A stretch of 64,000 bases of DNA, taken from positions 124,001 through 188,000 of the forward strand of contig NZ_LQXO02000006.1 of NCBI RefSeq assembly GCF_001639065.2. Reading direction: 5' to 3'. Shown here piece after piece: positions 15,698 through 26,056 of this stretch. The stretch comes from Vibrio barjaei. Its GTDB lineage: Bacteria > Pseudomonadota > Gammaproteobacteria > Enterobacterales > Vibrionaceae. The notes below the pieces were generated by a model. It did not search any database and was not told the DNA's origin. It saw only the letters and a program-made list of their open reading frames with translations. Made by a program: the position numbers and the translations under genes. Position 1 is the stretch's first letter; each line of letters begins with the position of its first letter.

Positions 15698-18600
15698 TTG
15701 GAGCCATTATTCGTTGGTCTATCAAAAATCGTTTTTTGGTCTTGGTCGCTACCTGCTTTTTGACGTTGGCAGGTTTGTACAGTGTTAAGAACACACCTGT
15801 TGACGCCATTCCTGATCTGTCAGATGTTCAGGTGATTATCAAAACCAGCTATCCGGGACAGGCTCCACAGGTTGTTGAGGATCAGGTTACTTATCCTCTG
15901 ACGACAGCCATGTTAGCGGTGCCGGGCGCAGAAACGGTACGGGGATACTCCTTCTTCGGTGATTCGTATGTGTACATTATCTTTAACGATGATACCGACA
16001 TGTACTGGGCACGTTCGCGGGTTTTAGAGTATTTAAGTCAAGTTACGCCTAATTTACCATCACAGGCAAAGCCGACTCTGGGTCCCGATGCGACAGGGGT
16101 GGGCTGGATATACAGCTACGTACTGCAAGACAAGACAGGCCAACATGATCTAGCAGAGTTACGCAGCATACAAGACTGGTTTTTAAAGTACGAGTTACAG
16201 ACCGTTGCCGGCGTTTCGGAAGTCGCGACGGTAGGCGGCATGGTCAAGCAGTACCAGGTTCAAATTGATCCTGCTAAGTTGCGTGCTTATGACCTGACCT
16301 TGCAGCAGGTCAACATGGCCATCAAAAATGGTAACCAAGAGACCGGCGCGTCGGTGATAGAGGTCGGTGAGGCTGAACATATGGTTCGCACTACGGGCTA
16401 CTTGAGCAGCATTGAGGATATCAAAGCGCTTCCCCTTAAGGTGACGAGCAAAGGGACACCTCTGCTGCTGGGGGATATTGCGGACATCAATCTTGGGCCT
16501 CAGATGCGTCGTGGTATTTCCGAGTTTAATGGTGAAGGTGAAGCGGTTGGTGGCGTTATCGTTATGCGCTTTGGGGAGAACGCCAGTCAGGTTATTCATG
16601 ATGTCAAAGCAAAGCTGGAAGAGCTGCAACGCGGTCTGCCTGATGGCGTAGAGATTGTTGCGACTTATGACCGTTCAACGCTCATCGATGCGGCTGTTGA
16701 AAACCTATGGAAGAAGTTAGCTGAAGAGTTCGTGGTAGTAGCTATAGTCTGTGCGCTGTTCTTATTCCACATTCGTTCGTCGCTTGTGATTGCTATTAGT
16801 TTGCCTATCGGTATTTTGTCCGCATTTATCGTCATGCACTGGCAAGGCATTAACGCCAATATTATGTCGTTGGGTGGGATCGCTATTGCCATTGGAGCTA
16901 TGGTGGATGGCGCGATCGTGATGATCGAAAATGTTCACAAACACATCGAGAAAACACCGCTTACCGATAAAAACCGTTGGCAAGTTATTGGGCGGGCAGC
17001 AGAAGAAGTCGGTGCTCCGCTGTTTTTCTCCTTGCTTATTATTACATTGAGCTTTGTTCCTGTGTTCGCGCTTGAGGGACAGGAAGGCAAAATGTTCTCT
17101 CCACTCGCTTATACCAAAACATATGCCATGGCAGCGGCTGCGGGCTTAGCGATTACTTTGGTGCCTGTGCTGATGGGGTACTTTATTCGCGGGAAAGTGC
17201 TGCCCGAACATAAAAATCCCGTCAACAAAGCTTTGATTGCCATGTATCGACCAATGCTTAACCTAAGTCTTCGTTACCCTAAGTCGATGATTGTCCTGGC
17301 TATCGCCTTGATGGGGTCGGCTTTCTATCCGACCAGTAAGTTAGGCAGTGAGTTTATTCCACCTTTGGATGAAGGGGATTTGATGTACATGCCAACGACC
17401 TATCCTGGTATCTCGATTGGTAAAGCACGTGAACTGCTTCAACAAACCAACAAGTTGATCAAGACTGTTCCTGAAGTCGAGACTGTGTGGGGCAAGATTG
17501 GCCGTGCAGAAACCGCCACTGATCCCGCCCCTTTAACTATGATTGAGACCACCATCCAACTGAAGCCTCGCTCTGAGTGGCGAGATGGCGTCACCACAGA
17601 ATCATTACGTAAGGAGTTTGATGATTTGGTGAAGTTCCCAGGGCTAACGAACGCTTGGGTAATGCCAATTAAGACTCGTATTGACATGTTGGCAACTGGG
17701 ATAAAGACGCCAATTGGTATCAAGATCGCGGGACCTGATCTCAAAGTCATTGAGGAGATAGGTGCCAATATCGAACCTATCCTCAAAACGATTCAAGGTA
17801 CGGTGTCGGTATATGCCGAAAGGGTAGCGGGTGGACGGTATGTCACGATTGATATCAAACGACTCGCCGCCGCGCGTTATGGTCTGAACGTCAGTGATGT
17901 TCAGCAAGTGGTGTCAACGGCAGTCGGTGGTATGAATGTGGGCGAGACGGTGGAAGGGTTGGAGCGATACCCAATTAACGTTCGCTATCCACAAGATTAT
18001 CGTGATTCGGTGGTGAAGCTACAGAATCTGCCACTAGTTACTCCAAATGGTGCTCGAATCGCGTTAGCAGATGTGGCGAAAATCCGCTATGAAGATGGCC
18101 CGCCAATGATTAAGACTGAGAACGCCCGCCCGAACGGCTGGGTGTTTGTTGATATTGCTGAGCGCGATCTTGGGTCATATGTCACCGAAGCTCAAAACGT
18201 TGTGGCGGAGCAATTGTCCCTACCCGCGGGGTACTCGCTAACGTGGTCTGGTCAATATGAGTATATGGAGCGTGCCAAAGAGCGTTTAAGCGTTGTTGTG
18301 CCTGTTACTCTCTCCATCATTATGTTGCTGCTTTACCTTAGTTTTAGAAGGGTCGGTGAAGTGCTGGTCATTATGGGGACACTGCCGCTCGCCATGGTAG
18401 GTGGGTTGTGGCTTATGCACTACCTTGGGTACAACTTCTCGATTGCTGTAGGAGTGGGCTTTATCGCGCTTGCCGGAGTAGCCGTCGAGATTGGGGTCAT
18501 TATGCTGGTTTACCTAAATCAAGCATGGCATGCACGCAAACTAGCGGCACAAGAAAATCAATCGCCATTAACGCTCGATATGTTAACCGAGGCGATCCGT

Positions 18601-18816
18601 GAAGGCGCAGGGCTGCGCGTGCGTCCCGTTATGATGACGGTGTTAACAGTCATCATCGGTCTTATTCCAATTATGTACGGTTCAGGTACTGGCTCTGAAG
18701 TGATGCAACGCATCGCCGCCCCAATGATTGGCGGCATGGCGTCCGCATTATTGCTCACATTGCTGGTACTTCCGGCTATCTACAAGTTGTGGAAATCAAG
18801 GGAAATTAACCAATAA
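15694..18816 (+). CDS. cusA: CusA-type heavy-metal RND efflux pump
   Basis: 1040 residues, the usual length of HME-RND transporters. It starts IIRWSIKNRFLVLVATCFL, has twelve expected membrane segments and large periplasmic loops. Family motifs are visible: PVDAIPDLSDVQV near the start, GAMVDGAIVMIENVHKH in TM4 with the proton-relay Asp, and GVAVEIGVIMLVYLN in TM10-11. It should exchange protons for Cu(I)/Ag(I), drawn from CusB and the periplasm. Overlap with cusB (ATGA) and a GGAGG ribosome site indicate coupled translation. Metal choice (Cu/Ag rather than Co/Zn/Cd) rests on the CueR-type promoter and the CusF-like domains next door. Confidence 0.93.
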   Translation: MIGAIIRWSIKNRFLVLVATCFLTLAGLYSVKNTPVDAIPDLSDVQVIIKTSYPGQAPQVVEDQVTYPLTTAMLAVPGAETVRGYSFFGDSYVYIIFNDDTDMYWARSRVLEYLSQVTPNLPSQAKPTLGPDATGVGWIYSYVLQDKTGQHDLAELRSIQDWFLKYELQTVAGVSEVATVGGMVKQYQVQIDPAKLRAYDLTLQQVNMAIKNGNQETGASVIEVGEAEHMVRTTGYLSSIEDIKALPLKVTSKGTPLLLGDIADINLGPQMRRGISEFNGEGEAVGGVIVMRFGENASQVIHDVKAKLEELQRGLPDGVEIVATYDRSTLIDAAVENLWKKLAEEFVVVAIVCALFLFHIRSSLVIAISLPIGILSAFIVMHWQGINANIMSLGGIAIAIGAMVDGAIVMIENVHKHIEKTPLTDKNRWQVIGRAAEEVGAPLFFSLLIITLSFVPVFALEGQEGKMFSPLAYTKTYAMAAAAGLAITLVPVLMGYFIRGKVLPEHKNPVNKALIAMYRPMLNLSLRYPKSMIVLAIALMGSAFYPTSKLGSEFIPPLDEGDLMYMPTTYPGISIGKARELLQQTNKLIKTVPEVETVWGKIGRAETATDPAPLTMIETTIQLKPRSEWRDGVTTESLRKEFDDLVKFPGLTNAWVMPIKTRIDMLATGIKTPIGIKIAGPDLKVIEEIGANIEPILKTIQGTVSVYAERVAGGRYVTIDIKRLAAARYGLNVSDVQQVVSTAVGGMNVGETVEGLERYPINVRYPQDYRDSVVKLQNLPLVTPNGARIALADVAKIRYEDGPPMIKTENARPNGWVFVDIAERDLGSYVTEAQNVVAEQLSLPAGYSLTWSGQYEYMERAKERLSVVVPVTLSIIMLLLYLSFRRVGEVLVIMGTLPLAMVGGLWLMHYLGYNFSIAVGVGFIALAGVAVEIGVIMLVYLNQAWHARKLAAQENQSPLTLDMLTEAIREGAGLRVRPVMMTVLTVIIGLIPIMYGSGTGSEVMQRIAAPMIGGMASALLLTLLVLPAIYKLWKSREINQ

Positions 18817-18874
18817 CCGTTAGCGGCCTCCTAATAAAGAGGCTGCCAATCACTTATTCAAAAAGGAAGCAATC

Positions 18875-19441
18875 ATGAAAAAAACACTGATGACATTAGC
18901 GCTTACCATCGCTTCAACCGCCGTGATGGCAGAAGGTATGGATCATTCGAAAATGGATCACTCCAATATGGGCCACTCCAATATGGATCATGGCATGATG
19001 AATCATTCTGATATGGACAACGCTAAGATGGACCATAGTAATATGATGAACATGGACGGGATGTCTGCAGTGGGCATGCCTGCTAAGGGAGCTAAACCCG
19101 ATAAAGTGGTGCATGTCATTTTAACGGATGACATGAAAATCACTTTTAAGCGTGATGTTAAGATCGAGCCTAATGACGTCGTTCAGTTTGTGGTCATGAA
19201 CACTGGCAAAATCGACCATGAGTTTTCTATCGGTTCTATTGCAGAACAATTGGAACACCGTGAAATGATGAAATCGATGCCAGCGGGACATGACCATCAT
19301 GGTATGGGCAACGTGGTTTATCTTGAACCAGGCAAAGCAGCACAGTTGCTGTGGCATTTTCATGGTGAGAAACAAGTCGAGTTTGCTTGCAACATTCCGG
19401 GTCATGCAGAAGCAGGGATGGTTAAGAGCATCACGTTGTAA
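18875..19441 (+). CDS. Periplasmic cupredoxin with Met/His-rich leader
   Basis: 188 residues. Signal peptide 1-19, then a low-complexity copper-binding stretch (22-62) of repeated M-D-H-S / N-M-x-H units. A cupredoxin fold follows from about residue 76. A full type-1 copper ligand set is present: His115 (KIDHEF), Cys172, His177 (CNIPGH) and Met182 (AGM). An extra His/Met loop (GHDHHGMG, 138-145) may bind more metal. It probably carries or buffers copper in the periplasm for the CusCBA pump. It is last in the operon, 58 bases after cusA, with AAGGAAG before the ATG. Confidence 0.88.
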   Translation: MKKTLMTLALTIASTAVMAEGMDHSKMDHSNMGHSNMDHGMMNHSDMDNAKMDHSNMMNMDGMSAVGMPAKGAKPDKVVHVILTDDMKITFKRDVKIEPNDVVQFVVMNTGKIDHEFSIGSIAEQLEHREMMKSMPAGHDHHGMGNVVYLEPGKAAQLLWHFHGEKQVEFACNIPGHAEAGMVKSITL

Positions 19442-19464
19442 TAGGCTGGTGTTTCGTTAGCAAT

Positions 19465-19495
19465 AAGTGCCCTAGAACATAACTTCAAGGGCACT
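19465..19495. terminator. Hairpin between converging cupredoxin and Rid genes
   Basis: AAGTGCCCT / AGGGCACT separated by about 14 bases, placed between two genes that face each other. T-runs are weak, so the call is tentative. Confidence 0.4.
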
Positions 19496-19534
19496 CAAAT
19501 CAGCGGGAAACCTTGTCAGCGCGCTGCTATCAGC

Positions 19535-20800
19535 CTATTTATTTGGTGGTGTTCCTTCCGCGTTCGACATGATGGCATCTATTTGAATCACCGAATTGGA
19601 CGGTAAACTTGATACGCCAATAACGGTCAACGCTGGTAATGAATCATTAAAATAGCTCCGTAACACCTCTTCTAGTGCACACAGATCATTCATGTCTTTA
19701 AGCTGAATGTTGAGTTTAACAATATCATCCATCACGTGATCGATGTTTTCAACGATGGCTTTAATGTTCTCGAAGCATTGCATCGCTTGTTCTTTTGCCC
19801 CTGATGCAACAATCTTACCGATCGAAGGGTCAATAGGCAGTTGCGCTGAGATATTGTTGTAGTGAGAGAAGGCCACGCTTTGCGTCGATAGGGCATTTAA
19901 CGGTGCTTTTTCGGTATTGGTTGCCTTAATAACGATGCCGTGACGGTCTTCAACTAATTGAGGCGGAGTGCCATCGCCGTGAGAAACGGTCGCATCTATT
20001 TGTACTAGTGCATCCAGCGCTAAGCCTTCCACCACCACACTGGAGCGTGCAGGTAAGTAATTAACGGCACGAGCAATGGAAGAATCTGGGAAGAAGGTTT
20101 TATACACTTCGTCAACGGCCTGAAGATCCTCCAACTTTGTGATATGGATATTTGTTTTGACGATATCATCCATCGGCACGTCAATGCTTTCGAGTATCGT
20201 TTTGATATTGCGTAGACATTGTTGAGTCTGTTCTTTAATTCCGCCTGTCACTACATTTCCCGACTTTGGTTCGATAGGTAGCTGAGCTGAAATATGATTG
20301 TAGTGGGAAAACGCAACAGTCTGACTGGAGAGTGGTGTTATCGGTGCGTTGACGCTATTTCGAGTTAATTTCACCAAATCACAAGGGTCTTGAGGGTAGG
20401 TACCTTCGCCATTTGAAATGACAGCGTCCATTTGCACCAACGCCCCTTTCATTGGTAAGTCAGCGACTGCAAGTGACGTATAAGTGGGGCGGTGTAGAGG
20501 AAAGAAGGAAGCGTAGACTTCATTGACTTTGTCGAGGTCGGTAATGTTTTTTAGGTAAACGTTGATCCTCACCACGTCACTCATCGTATGCTCAATGCTG
20601 TTTACTATCATTTTGATATTGTTCAGACACTGTTTTGCCTGCTGCTCTATACCACCCGCAATAAGAGTCTTGGTAGCAGGATCGATGGGTAGTTGAGCCG
20701 AAATATTATTGTAGTGAGAAAAGGCAACAGACTGTGTAGATATTGGGCTTACGGGCGCTTTTTCAGTATTCCTTGAAACCTTAATGATACGGTTATCCAT
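19535..20800 (-). CDS. Triple Rid/YjgF-domain protein
   Basis: 421 residues from the ATG at 20800, which has GGAGA nine bases upstream; the open frame extends to 20878 but without a ribosome site. Three Rid domains in tandem (about 1-135, 145-280, 288-421) each begin with a near-identical segment (TQSVAFSHYNNISAQLPID). Classical RidA deaminates reactive 2-aminoacrylate-type imines using an Arg in P-A-R-S. Only the middle domain keeps this (Arg252 in LPARSSVVV). Domain 1 has Tyr107 and domain 3 Leu391 there. Two domains may therefore be structural or ligand-binding. Rid proteins normally form trimers, so this could be a one-chain trimer. It is a single gene, convergent with the copper operon. 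Confidence 0.85.
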   Translation of the reverse strand: MDNRIIKVSRNTEKAPVSPISTQSVAFSHYNNISAQLPIDPATKTLIAGGIEQQAKQCLNNIKMIVNSIEHTMSDVVRINVYLKNITDLDKVNEVYASFFPLHRPTYTSLAVADLPMKGALVQMDAVISNGEGTYPQDPCDLVKLTRNSVNAPITPLSSQTVAFSHYNHISAQLPIEPKSGNVVTGGIKEQTQQCLRNIKTILESIDVPMDDIVKTNIHITKLEDLQAVDEVYKTFFPDSSIARAVNYLPARSSVVVEGLALDALVQIDATVSHGDGTPPQLVEDRHGIVIKATNTEKAPLNALSTQSVAFSHYNNISAQLPIDPSIGKIVASGAKEQAMQCFENIKAIVENIDHVMDDIVKLNIQLKDMNDLCALEEVLRSYFNDSLPALTVIGVSSLPSNSVIQIDAIMSNAEGTPPNK

Positions 20801-21310
20801 GTAGTGGTATCTCCAATTTTCGTTATTAGTTAGGATAAAACGAACAAATAATAAGCAAAAAGAGAGCCAAACTAACAAAAGGGTAAATCAAAGCTTCATG
20901 TAGGGCGGATTTGCTGTCGCACTCAATGCATGGTGAGGCGTTTATCTTAGCCTCTGGCACTAAGATTTATCTGACAGTGAGAGCGGGTGGTATAAGTCGA
21001 AGTGCGTTTGTGTTGAGCGTCTAGTTAGGTTTCAAGTAACGATTCTTGTTAATTTTTTAGGCAATTTTAGCGGTTTAATCTCATGAGTTGAGAAAGTCAT
21101 GGGGTTAAATCATTAGAGACGAAAATGAGAGGCCGCACTACTCTCATCTGCAGAAAAGTCTACTAATAACGATTTGAATCTTATCAACCGAATATGAAAC
21201 TAGCACGTCAATGGAATCTCGACTAACTTTAATCCAACGTCGTTGTGCCTTTTAAAACAAATGCTTAATGACAACTTACGCAATAGTTTCAATGATATAA
21301 AGGATTGATT
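20801..21310. other. Intergenic promoter region before gadB
   Basis: 510 bases between the divergent Rid gene and gadB. AT-rich with no credible gene. It should hold the promoters of both. AAGGA at the far right is the gadB ribosome site. Confidence 0.5.
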
Positions 21311-22705
21311 ATGCCTCTTCATAAAAAGTCAGCTGTTCGTGGTTCAATGTTAGATGATGTTTACTCTTCCAAAGATTTGTCAGTGGTTATGCCCAAGTAT
21401 CGAATCCCTGAGAATGAGCACGCACCTGAACATGCCTATCAAGTTGTTCACGATGAACTTATGCTAGACGGTAACTCGCGTCAGAACTTAGCGACATTTT
21501 GTCAAACATGGGTAGAAGATGAAGTGCATCAATTGATGGATGAATGCATCGATAAGAACATGATTGATAAAGATGAGTACCCACAAACGGCCGAAATTGA
21601 ATCGCGCTGTGTTCATATGCTAGCGGATCTTTGGCATGCGCCAGATGCAGAGAACCCAATGGGTTGTTCAACGACGGGGTCGAGTGAGGCCGCGATGCTT
21701 GGCGGGATGGCATTAAAGTGGGCTTGGCGTGAGAAAATGAAGAAGCAGGGCAAACCTACTGACAAACCAAATCTTATTTGTGGTCCGGTACAGGTTTGTT
21801 GGCATAAGTTTGCGCGCTATTGGGATATTGAACTTCGTGAGATTCCAATGGAAGGTGATCGCCTCATCATGACACCTGAAGAAGTGATCAAACGTTGTGA
21901 CGAAAACACCATTGGTGTAGTACCGACTCTCGGTGTGACGTTCACATGCCAGTACGAACCAGTAAAAGCGGTTCATGAAGCTCTAGATAAGCTTCAAGAA
22001 GAAACAGGCTTAGATATTCCAATTCACGTTGATGGCGCCAGTGGCGCGTTTTTAGCGCCTTTCTGTGACCCTGATTTAGAATGGGATTTCCGCTTGCCTC
22101 GTGTTAAATCGATTAATGCTTCTGGCCACAAATTTGGTCTTTCGCCATTAGGTGTGGGTTGGGTAGTGTGGCGTGATGCCGATGCGTTGCATGAGGATTT
22201 GATATTTAATGTGAACTATCTTGGCGGTAACATGCCGACATTTGCATTGAACTTCTCTCGTCCTGGGGGACAAATCGTTGCACAGTACTACAATTTCTTA
22301 AGATTGGGTAAAGAAGGCTACAAAAAGATTCATGACGCATGCTATGAAACAGCACGCTACATTGCCAAAGAAGTTGAGAAGATGGGCATGTTTGAAATCA
22401 TTTACGATGGCCACGGTGGTATTCCGGCACTGAGTTGGTCTATCAAGAAAGGTGCAAACCCAGGCTTCAACCTTTACGACCTATCGGATCGCATTCGATC
22501 TCGTGGTTGGCAGATTGCTGCGTATGCAATGCCTGCGGATCGCCAAGATCTGGTTATTATGCGTATTCTCGTGCGTCACGGCTTTAGTCGAGACATGGCG
22601 GACTTGCTGATCTCCGATTTACAACACTGTGTTGATTTCTTCGATAAGCATCCAGTGATTAACGGCAGTGATGCCGACGAGTCAAGTAACTTTAACCACG
22701 GTTAA
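21311..22705 (+). CDS. gadB: Glutamate decarboxylase
   Basis: 464 residues from ATG 21311, with AAGGA eight bases upstream; a TTG two codons earlier is unlikely. PLP-dependent group II decarboxylase of the GadA/GadB type. It has [30 protein letters not shown] (the Asp that contacts PLP) and the PLP-lysine motif [17 protein letters not shown]. The length equals E. coli GadB (466). The penultimate residue is His (NFNHG), reminiscent of the C-terminal His that closes the GadB active site at neutral pH. It turns glutamate into GABA, consuming a proton. It is followed after 80 bases by an antiporter gene, as in acid-resistance systems. Confidence 0.95.
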   Translation: MPLHKKSAVRGSMLDDVYSSKDLSVVMPKYRIPENEHAPEHAYQVVHDELMLDGNSRQNLATFCQTWVEDEVHQLMDECIDKNMIDKDEYPQTAEIESRCVHMLADLWHAPDAENPMGCSTTGSSEAAMLGGMALKWAWREKMKKQGKPTDKPNLICGPVQVCWHKFARYWDIELREIPMEGDRLIMTPEEVIKRCDENTIGVVPTLGVTFTCQYEPVKAVHEALDKLQEETGLDIPIHVDGASGAFLAPFCDPDLEWDFRLPRVKSINASGHKFGLSPLGVGWVVWRDADALHEDLIFNVNYLGGNMPTFALNFSRPGGQIVAQYYNFLRLGKEGYKKIHDACYETARYIAKEVEKMGMFEIIYDGHGGIPALSWSIKKGANPGFNLYDLSDRIRSRGWQIAAYAMPADRQDLVIMRILVRHGFSRDMADLLISDLQHCVDFFDKHPVINGSDADESSNFNHG

Positions 22706-22785
22706 GTTGCCACCGCTCTTAGTAAACGGCAGAGTGATGCGGTGCATTGCTCTGCTGCTTCAATCAGAATGTAGCAGGTGAGATC

Positions 22786-24513
22786 ATGTCTTTTCTTTTT
22801 AATTACTTATCTGAAAACCCATTTGTATTTCTATTTCTATCACTCGCGATAGGGTACCCATTAGGACGTATTACCGTTAAAGGTGTGAGCCTTGGTACAA
22901 CGGCAGGTACATTGATTGTTGGTGTTGCATTGGCGTTGACCTCTTTCTCAGTTTTTGGATTAAAAATTGAGGAGCCGGGGCTAGTGTCGGACATCTTCTT
23001 AATGATGTTTATGTACGCCATCGGCATGAAAGTAGGCCCTCAGTTCTTTTCCGGACTGGCAAGAGGTGGCTTAGATTTTGTCGTTATAGGGCTAATCGTT
23101 GTCTTTAGTAACTTTGCCATCGTTGTGATTGGCGCCAAGCTAATGGGATTAGAGCCCGGATATGCGGCAGGTATCATTTCTGGAAGTTATACCGTTACCG
23201 CAGTAATGGGCGTAGCGCAATCAGCCATTACCTCAGGGGCTTTTGTGCCGCCAGCGGGAATGAGTGCAGATCAAGTGAGCGCGAATATCGCGGCAGGCTA
23301 TGCCATCAGCTATGTGTTGTCGACAGTTCTTATTATATTGCTGATCAAATACTTACCTTCTATGTTTGGTATTGATCCAGTAAAAGCTGGTAAAGATGCC
23401 GAGAAAGAATTCTCTACTGGTGATGATAACGAGAAACTCCCTAGCACCTTTGGCTTTTCAGACGTTGGTGCGTTGCCTATTGATGTTCGTGCCTACAAGG
23501 TGACCCATGAAGAGTTGGTAGGGCGCTCGGTCCAAGATCTTTATAAACATTTCCCCGATGCAGTGGTGCTAAAAGTCGTGCGGGGCGATGAAGTGTTGGA
23601 TGCTTCAGAGAACCCAACGTTACAGTTAGGTGATGTCATCGGTGTTCGTGGTGAATACAGCGCTCTTATCAAAGAAGGTGAAGCAGATATTGGCAATGAA
23701 GTTGACGAACCTCGAGCGCGCAATGTCGATATTGAAGTTGCTGACATCCATGTGGGTAAATCAGAACATGCAGGTAAAACTATTGCTCAGTTGCATGCTG
23801 AGGTGGGTTTTGGCGTGTACTTCAAAGCGCTATTTCGACAAGGTCATCAACAACCACTATTACCTAATACAACAGTAGAAGTGGGTGACGTTGTTCGTAT
23901 TGCAGGCTCACAGTGGTGCGTAGAACAAACGGCTTGTCAGCTGAATAGTGTGCCCATTGTAGAAAGCACAGTCACCGAAACATTCTACTTAGCGTTAGCA
24001 TTGCTAGTGGGTTATGTGTTTGGCCACTTGAGTGTGACCATTGCCGGAATCCCATTTGCATTGGGTACATCTGCTGGTTGTATGCTTACCGGGATCGTGT
24101 TCTCGTTCTTGCGAACTCGTAACCCAGCCTTTGGTGGCCCAATGAGTGAAGGAGCACGAAGCTTCTTGCAAGATATTGGTCTTAACTTGTTCGTAGCGGT
24201 ACTTGCTGCAACGGTTGGGCCTAAAATCCTTGCCTCATTTCAAGGCATTATCGTGATTAAAATAGCCTTGCTGGGTGTAACTGCAGCACTGGTTCCACCA
24301 CTATTAGCTTGGCTATATGGATTGTACATCCGAAAGATGAACCCAGCCATTCTAGCTGGAGCTTGTGCTGGTGGTAGGAATAGTACGCCTGCAATGAAAG
24401 GAGCTCAAGATGCCACCCAAAGTGACATGCCGGCGATTGGCTATCCAGTGCCGTATGCGCTGACTTCCGTTATCGTGTTAATCCTTGGCTATATCGCAAT
24501 GGTTATCAGCTAG
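22786..24513 (+). CDS. AspT/YbjL-type antiporter (probable glutamate/GABA)
   Basis: 575 residues from ATG 22786 (AGGTGA upstream); the earlier ATG at 22747 gives a polar extension without support. Aspartate:alanine exchanger-type layout: an N-terminal membrane block (about 1-195, with GMKVGPQFFSGLARGG and SGSYTVTAVMGVAQSAI), a cytoplasmic part with two TrkA-C/RCK_C domains (about 225-375), and a second membrane block (385-575) with the repeat motif AGACAGGRNSTPAM. Family members exchange an amino acid for its decarboxylation product. Being next to gadB, glutamate/GABA exchange is the likely role, replacing the usual APC-family GadC; this is inference. The transcript ends at the hairpin at 24563. 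Confidence 0.85.
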   Translation: MSFLFNYLSENPFVFLFLSLAIGYPLGRITVKGVSLGTTAGTLIVGVALALTSFSVFGLKIEEPGLVSDIFLMMFMYAIGMKVGPQFFSGLARGGLDFVVIGLIVVFSNFAIVVIGAKLMGLEPGYAAGIISGSYTVTAVMGVAQSAITSGAFVPPAGMSADQVSANIAAGYAISYVLSTVLIILLIKYLPSMFGIDPVKAGKDAEKEFSTGDDNEKLPSTFGFSDVGALPIDVRAYKVTHEELVGRSVQDLYKHFPDAVVLKVVRGDEVLDASENPTLQLGDVIGVRGEYSALIKEGEADIGNEVDEPRARNVDIEVADIHVGKSEHAGKTIAQLHAEVGFGVYFKALFRQGHQQPLLPNTTVEVGDVVRIAGSQWCVEQTACQLNSVPIVESTVTETFYLALALLVGYVFGHLSVTIAGIPFALGTSAGCMLTGIVFSFLRTRNPAFGGPMSEGARSFLQDIGLNLFVAVLAATVGPKILASFQGIIVIKIALLGVTAALVPPLLAWLYGLYIRKMNPAILAGACAGGRNSTPAMKGAQDATQSDMPAIGYPVPYALTSVIVLILGYIAMVIS

Positions 24514-24562
24514 ATGGCTATTAGCTAATAGTTCTATGAGTTGAATACAATACTAATGAGAA

Positions 24563-24586
24563 GCGGCACTCTTTGTGCCGTTTTTT
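24563..24586 (+). terminator. Terminator of gadB-antiporter operon
   Basis: CGGCAC / GTGCCG stem (extendable to AGCGGCAC side) with a 5-base loop and six T residues. Confidence 0.8.
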
Positions 24587-24722
24587 CTTGTGCCATTTAT
24601 GCGTGCCTCATAAAACCGCAGGCATCATAAAACTCGTACTCCAATATCAGAATAAGTTGACACTATCGGCTAAATCCTGCTCAATATCCTGACCGTAAGG
24701 TCAGAAAATCAAGGGAATGGAA

Positions 24723-25958
24723 ATGAGTGATATTGAGATTGGCTGGCGAGATAGGCTGTTTATGAACATCAGTATGCCAGTAAAAATGCTGTTACCGGGC
24801 ATTGTAGGTTGCTTGGGTATTGTCGTTCTATGTATATCAAATTTGTACGCTTTAGGCTTGTTATCGGGCGGCGATAGCATTCAATTGCTACTATCGCCTG
24901 CTGCGATTGTCGTCTTTTCAGTGGTAGTCGTTGGGTTAGTGCTGTTCTTATCCACCGGTATTTCTCAGAATATTTTGCCGCTTCTCAAACACATTATTGA
25001 CACTATGCAGCAGGTTCAGCGCGGTCAACTTGATCACCGAATTGGCTTTTCAGGACAAGACGAGTTCGGCCAGATTGGTTCGGCTGTCGATAGCACTCTC
25101 AATAAACTGGTTTCTCTTATCAATGACGTTAATGGTTCAGTTGAGCAGCTTCAGCGTTGTACTCACCATATCGAAAGTGCTTCTTCGGATTTAGATGTTT
25201 TGTTCAAAACGCAGGTGACTCAGCTAGCCGATACCACGTCAGACATCAACAATATTCAAGTGGCGATAAGTCGTGGTGAGCAAGAAGCACAGCGCAGTCT
25301 TGATGCGAGCCAGTCCATCTCCAACCAGTTCTTAGCGATTCAAGAGAACAACCAACAACTAACTAAAGATGTCGATCAACTCAGACATGAAATGGCAGAA
25401 GCGAATCAATCAAGCAATGTGTTGACCGATGTTTCGATGAAGGTTCGGGATGTTTTGCATGTGATTACTTCCATCTCTGAGCAGACGAATTTGCTTGCGC
25501 TAAATGCGGCCATTGAAGCCGCTCGGGCTGGCGAAGCTGGGCGGGGTTTTGCAGTCGTTGCGGGAGAGGTTAGAACCTTATCGGAGAATACCCAAAACGC
25601 AGTGTCGGAAATTCAAACCATGACCAAACAGCTTATCGATACGGCGAGTACGTTGGTGTCAGCTATTGCGAAAAGCGAGAGCAGTGTGAGTGAAATATCT
25701 CAAGTGACCACGCGGTCCACGGCCAGCTTTGACGATATAACCGTTGCTTATAACCAGCTTCTGGCATTGAATGAACAGATCTGTAACGACTCGGTAGAAA
25801 CACTGCACCTATGTGAGCAGTCTATCGACAGTTTAGAGATGGTGAATAAGTTGGCGCTCGACTGCACCAAAAGTACCGACAATGTCGTGCGTGCTAAAGA
25901 TGAGCTGGTGACGATATCGGACTGCTTGGATGCTTCATTGGAGTCGATTGCGAAATAG
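24723..25958 (+). CDS. Methyl-accepting chemotaxis protein, no sensor domain
   Basis: 411 residues from the second ATG (24723), which has AAGGGA six bases upstream; for the first ATG (24717) that site would be too close. Two membrane helices (about 20-45 and 55-80) are separated by only about ten residues, so there is no periplasmic ligand-binding domain. A HAMP domain (about 82-135, [23 protein letters not shown]) and a signalling coiled coil follow. The CheA/CheW tip reads [33 protein letters not shown]. It may sense membrane state or cytoplasmic signals, or work with a partner. It is not linked to chemotaxis genes here. Confidence 0.9.
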   Translation: MSDIEIGWRDRLFMNISMPVKMLLPGIVGCLGIVVLCISNLYALGLLSGGDSIQLLLSPAAIVVFSVVVVGLVLFLSTGISQNILPLLKHIIDTMQQVQRGQLDHRIGFSGQDEFGQIGSAVDSTLNKLVSLINDVNGSVEQLQRCTHHIESASSDLDVLFKTQVTQLADTTSDINNIQVAISRGEQEAQRSLDASQSISNQFLAIQENNQQLTKDVDQLRHEMAEANQSSNVLTDVSMKVRDVLHVITSISEQTNLLALNAAIEAARAGEAGRGFAVVAGEVRTLSENTQNAVSEIQTMTKQLIDTASTLVSAIAKSESSVSEISQVTTRSTASFDDITVAYNQLLALNEQICNDSVETLHLCEQSIDSLEMVNKLALDCTKSTDNVVRAKDELVTISDCLDASLESIAK

Positions 25959-25998
25959 CAGAGTAGCGATGGCGACAGAGATAGGTCTACAGACAAAC

Positions 25999-26030
25999 AA
26001 AAAACGCAGCGTTTAACGGCTGCGTTTTTT
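25999..26030. terminator. Bidirectional terminator, MCP / helicase
   Basis: AAAAAACGCAGC and GCTGCGTTTTTT around an 8-base loop, between converging genes; A- and T-runs serve both directions. Confidence 0.85.
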
Positions 26031-26056
26031 GATGGTGCTTGCTAGTGAAGCTGCGA

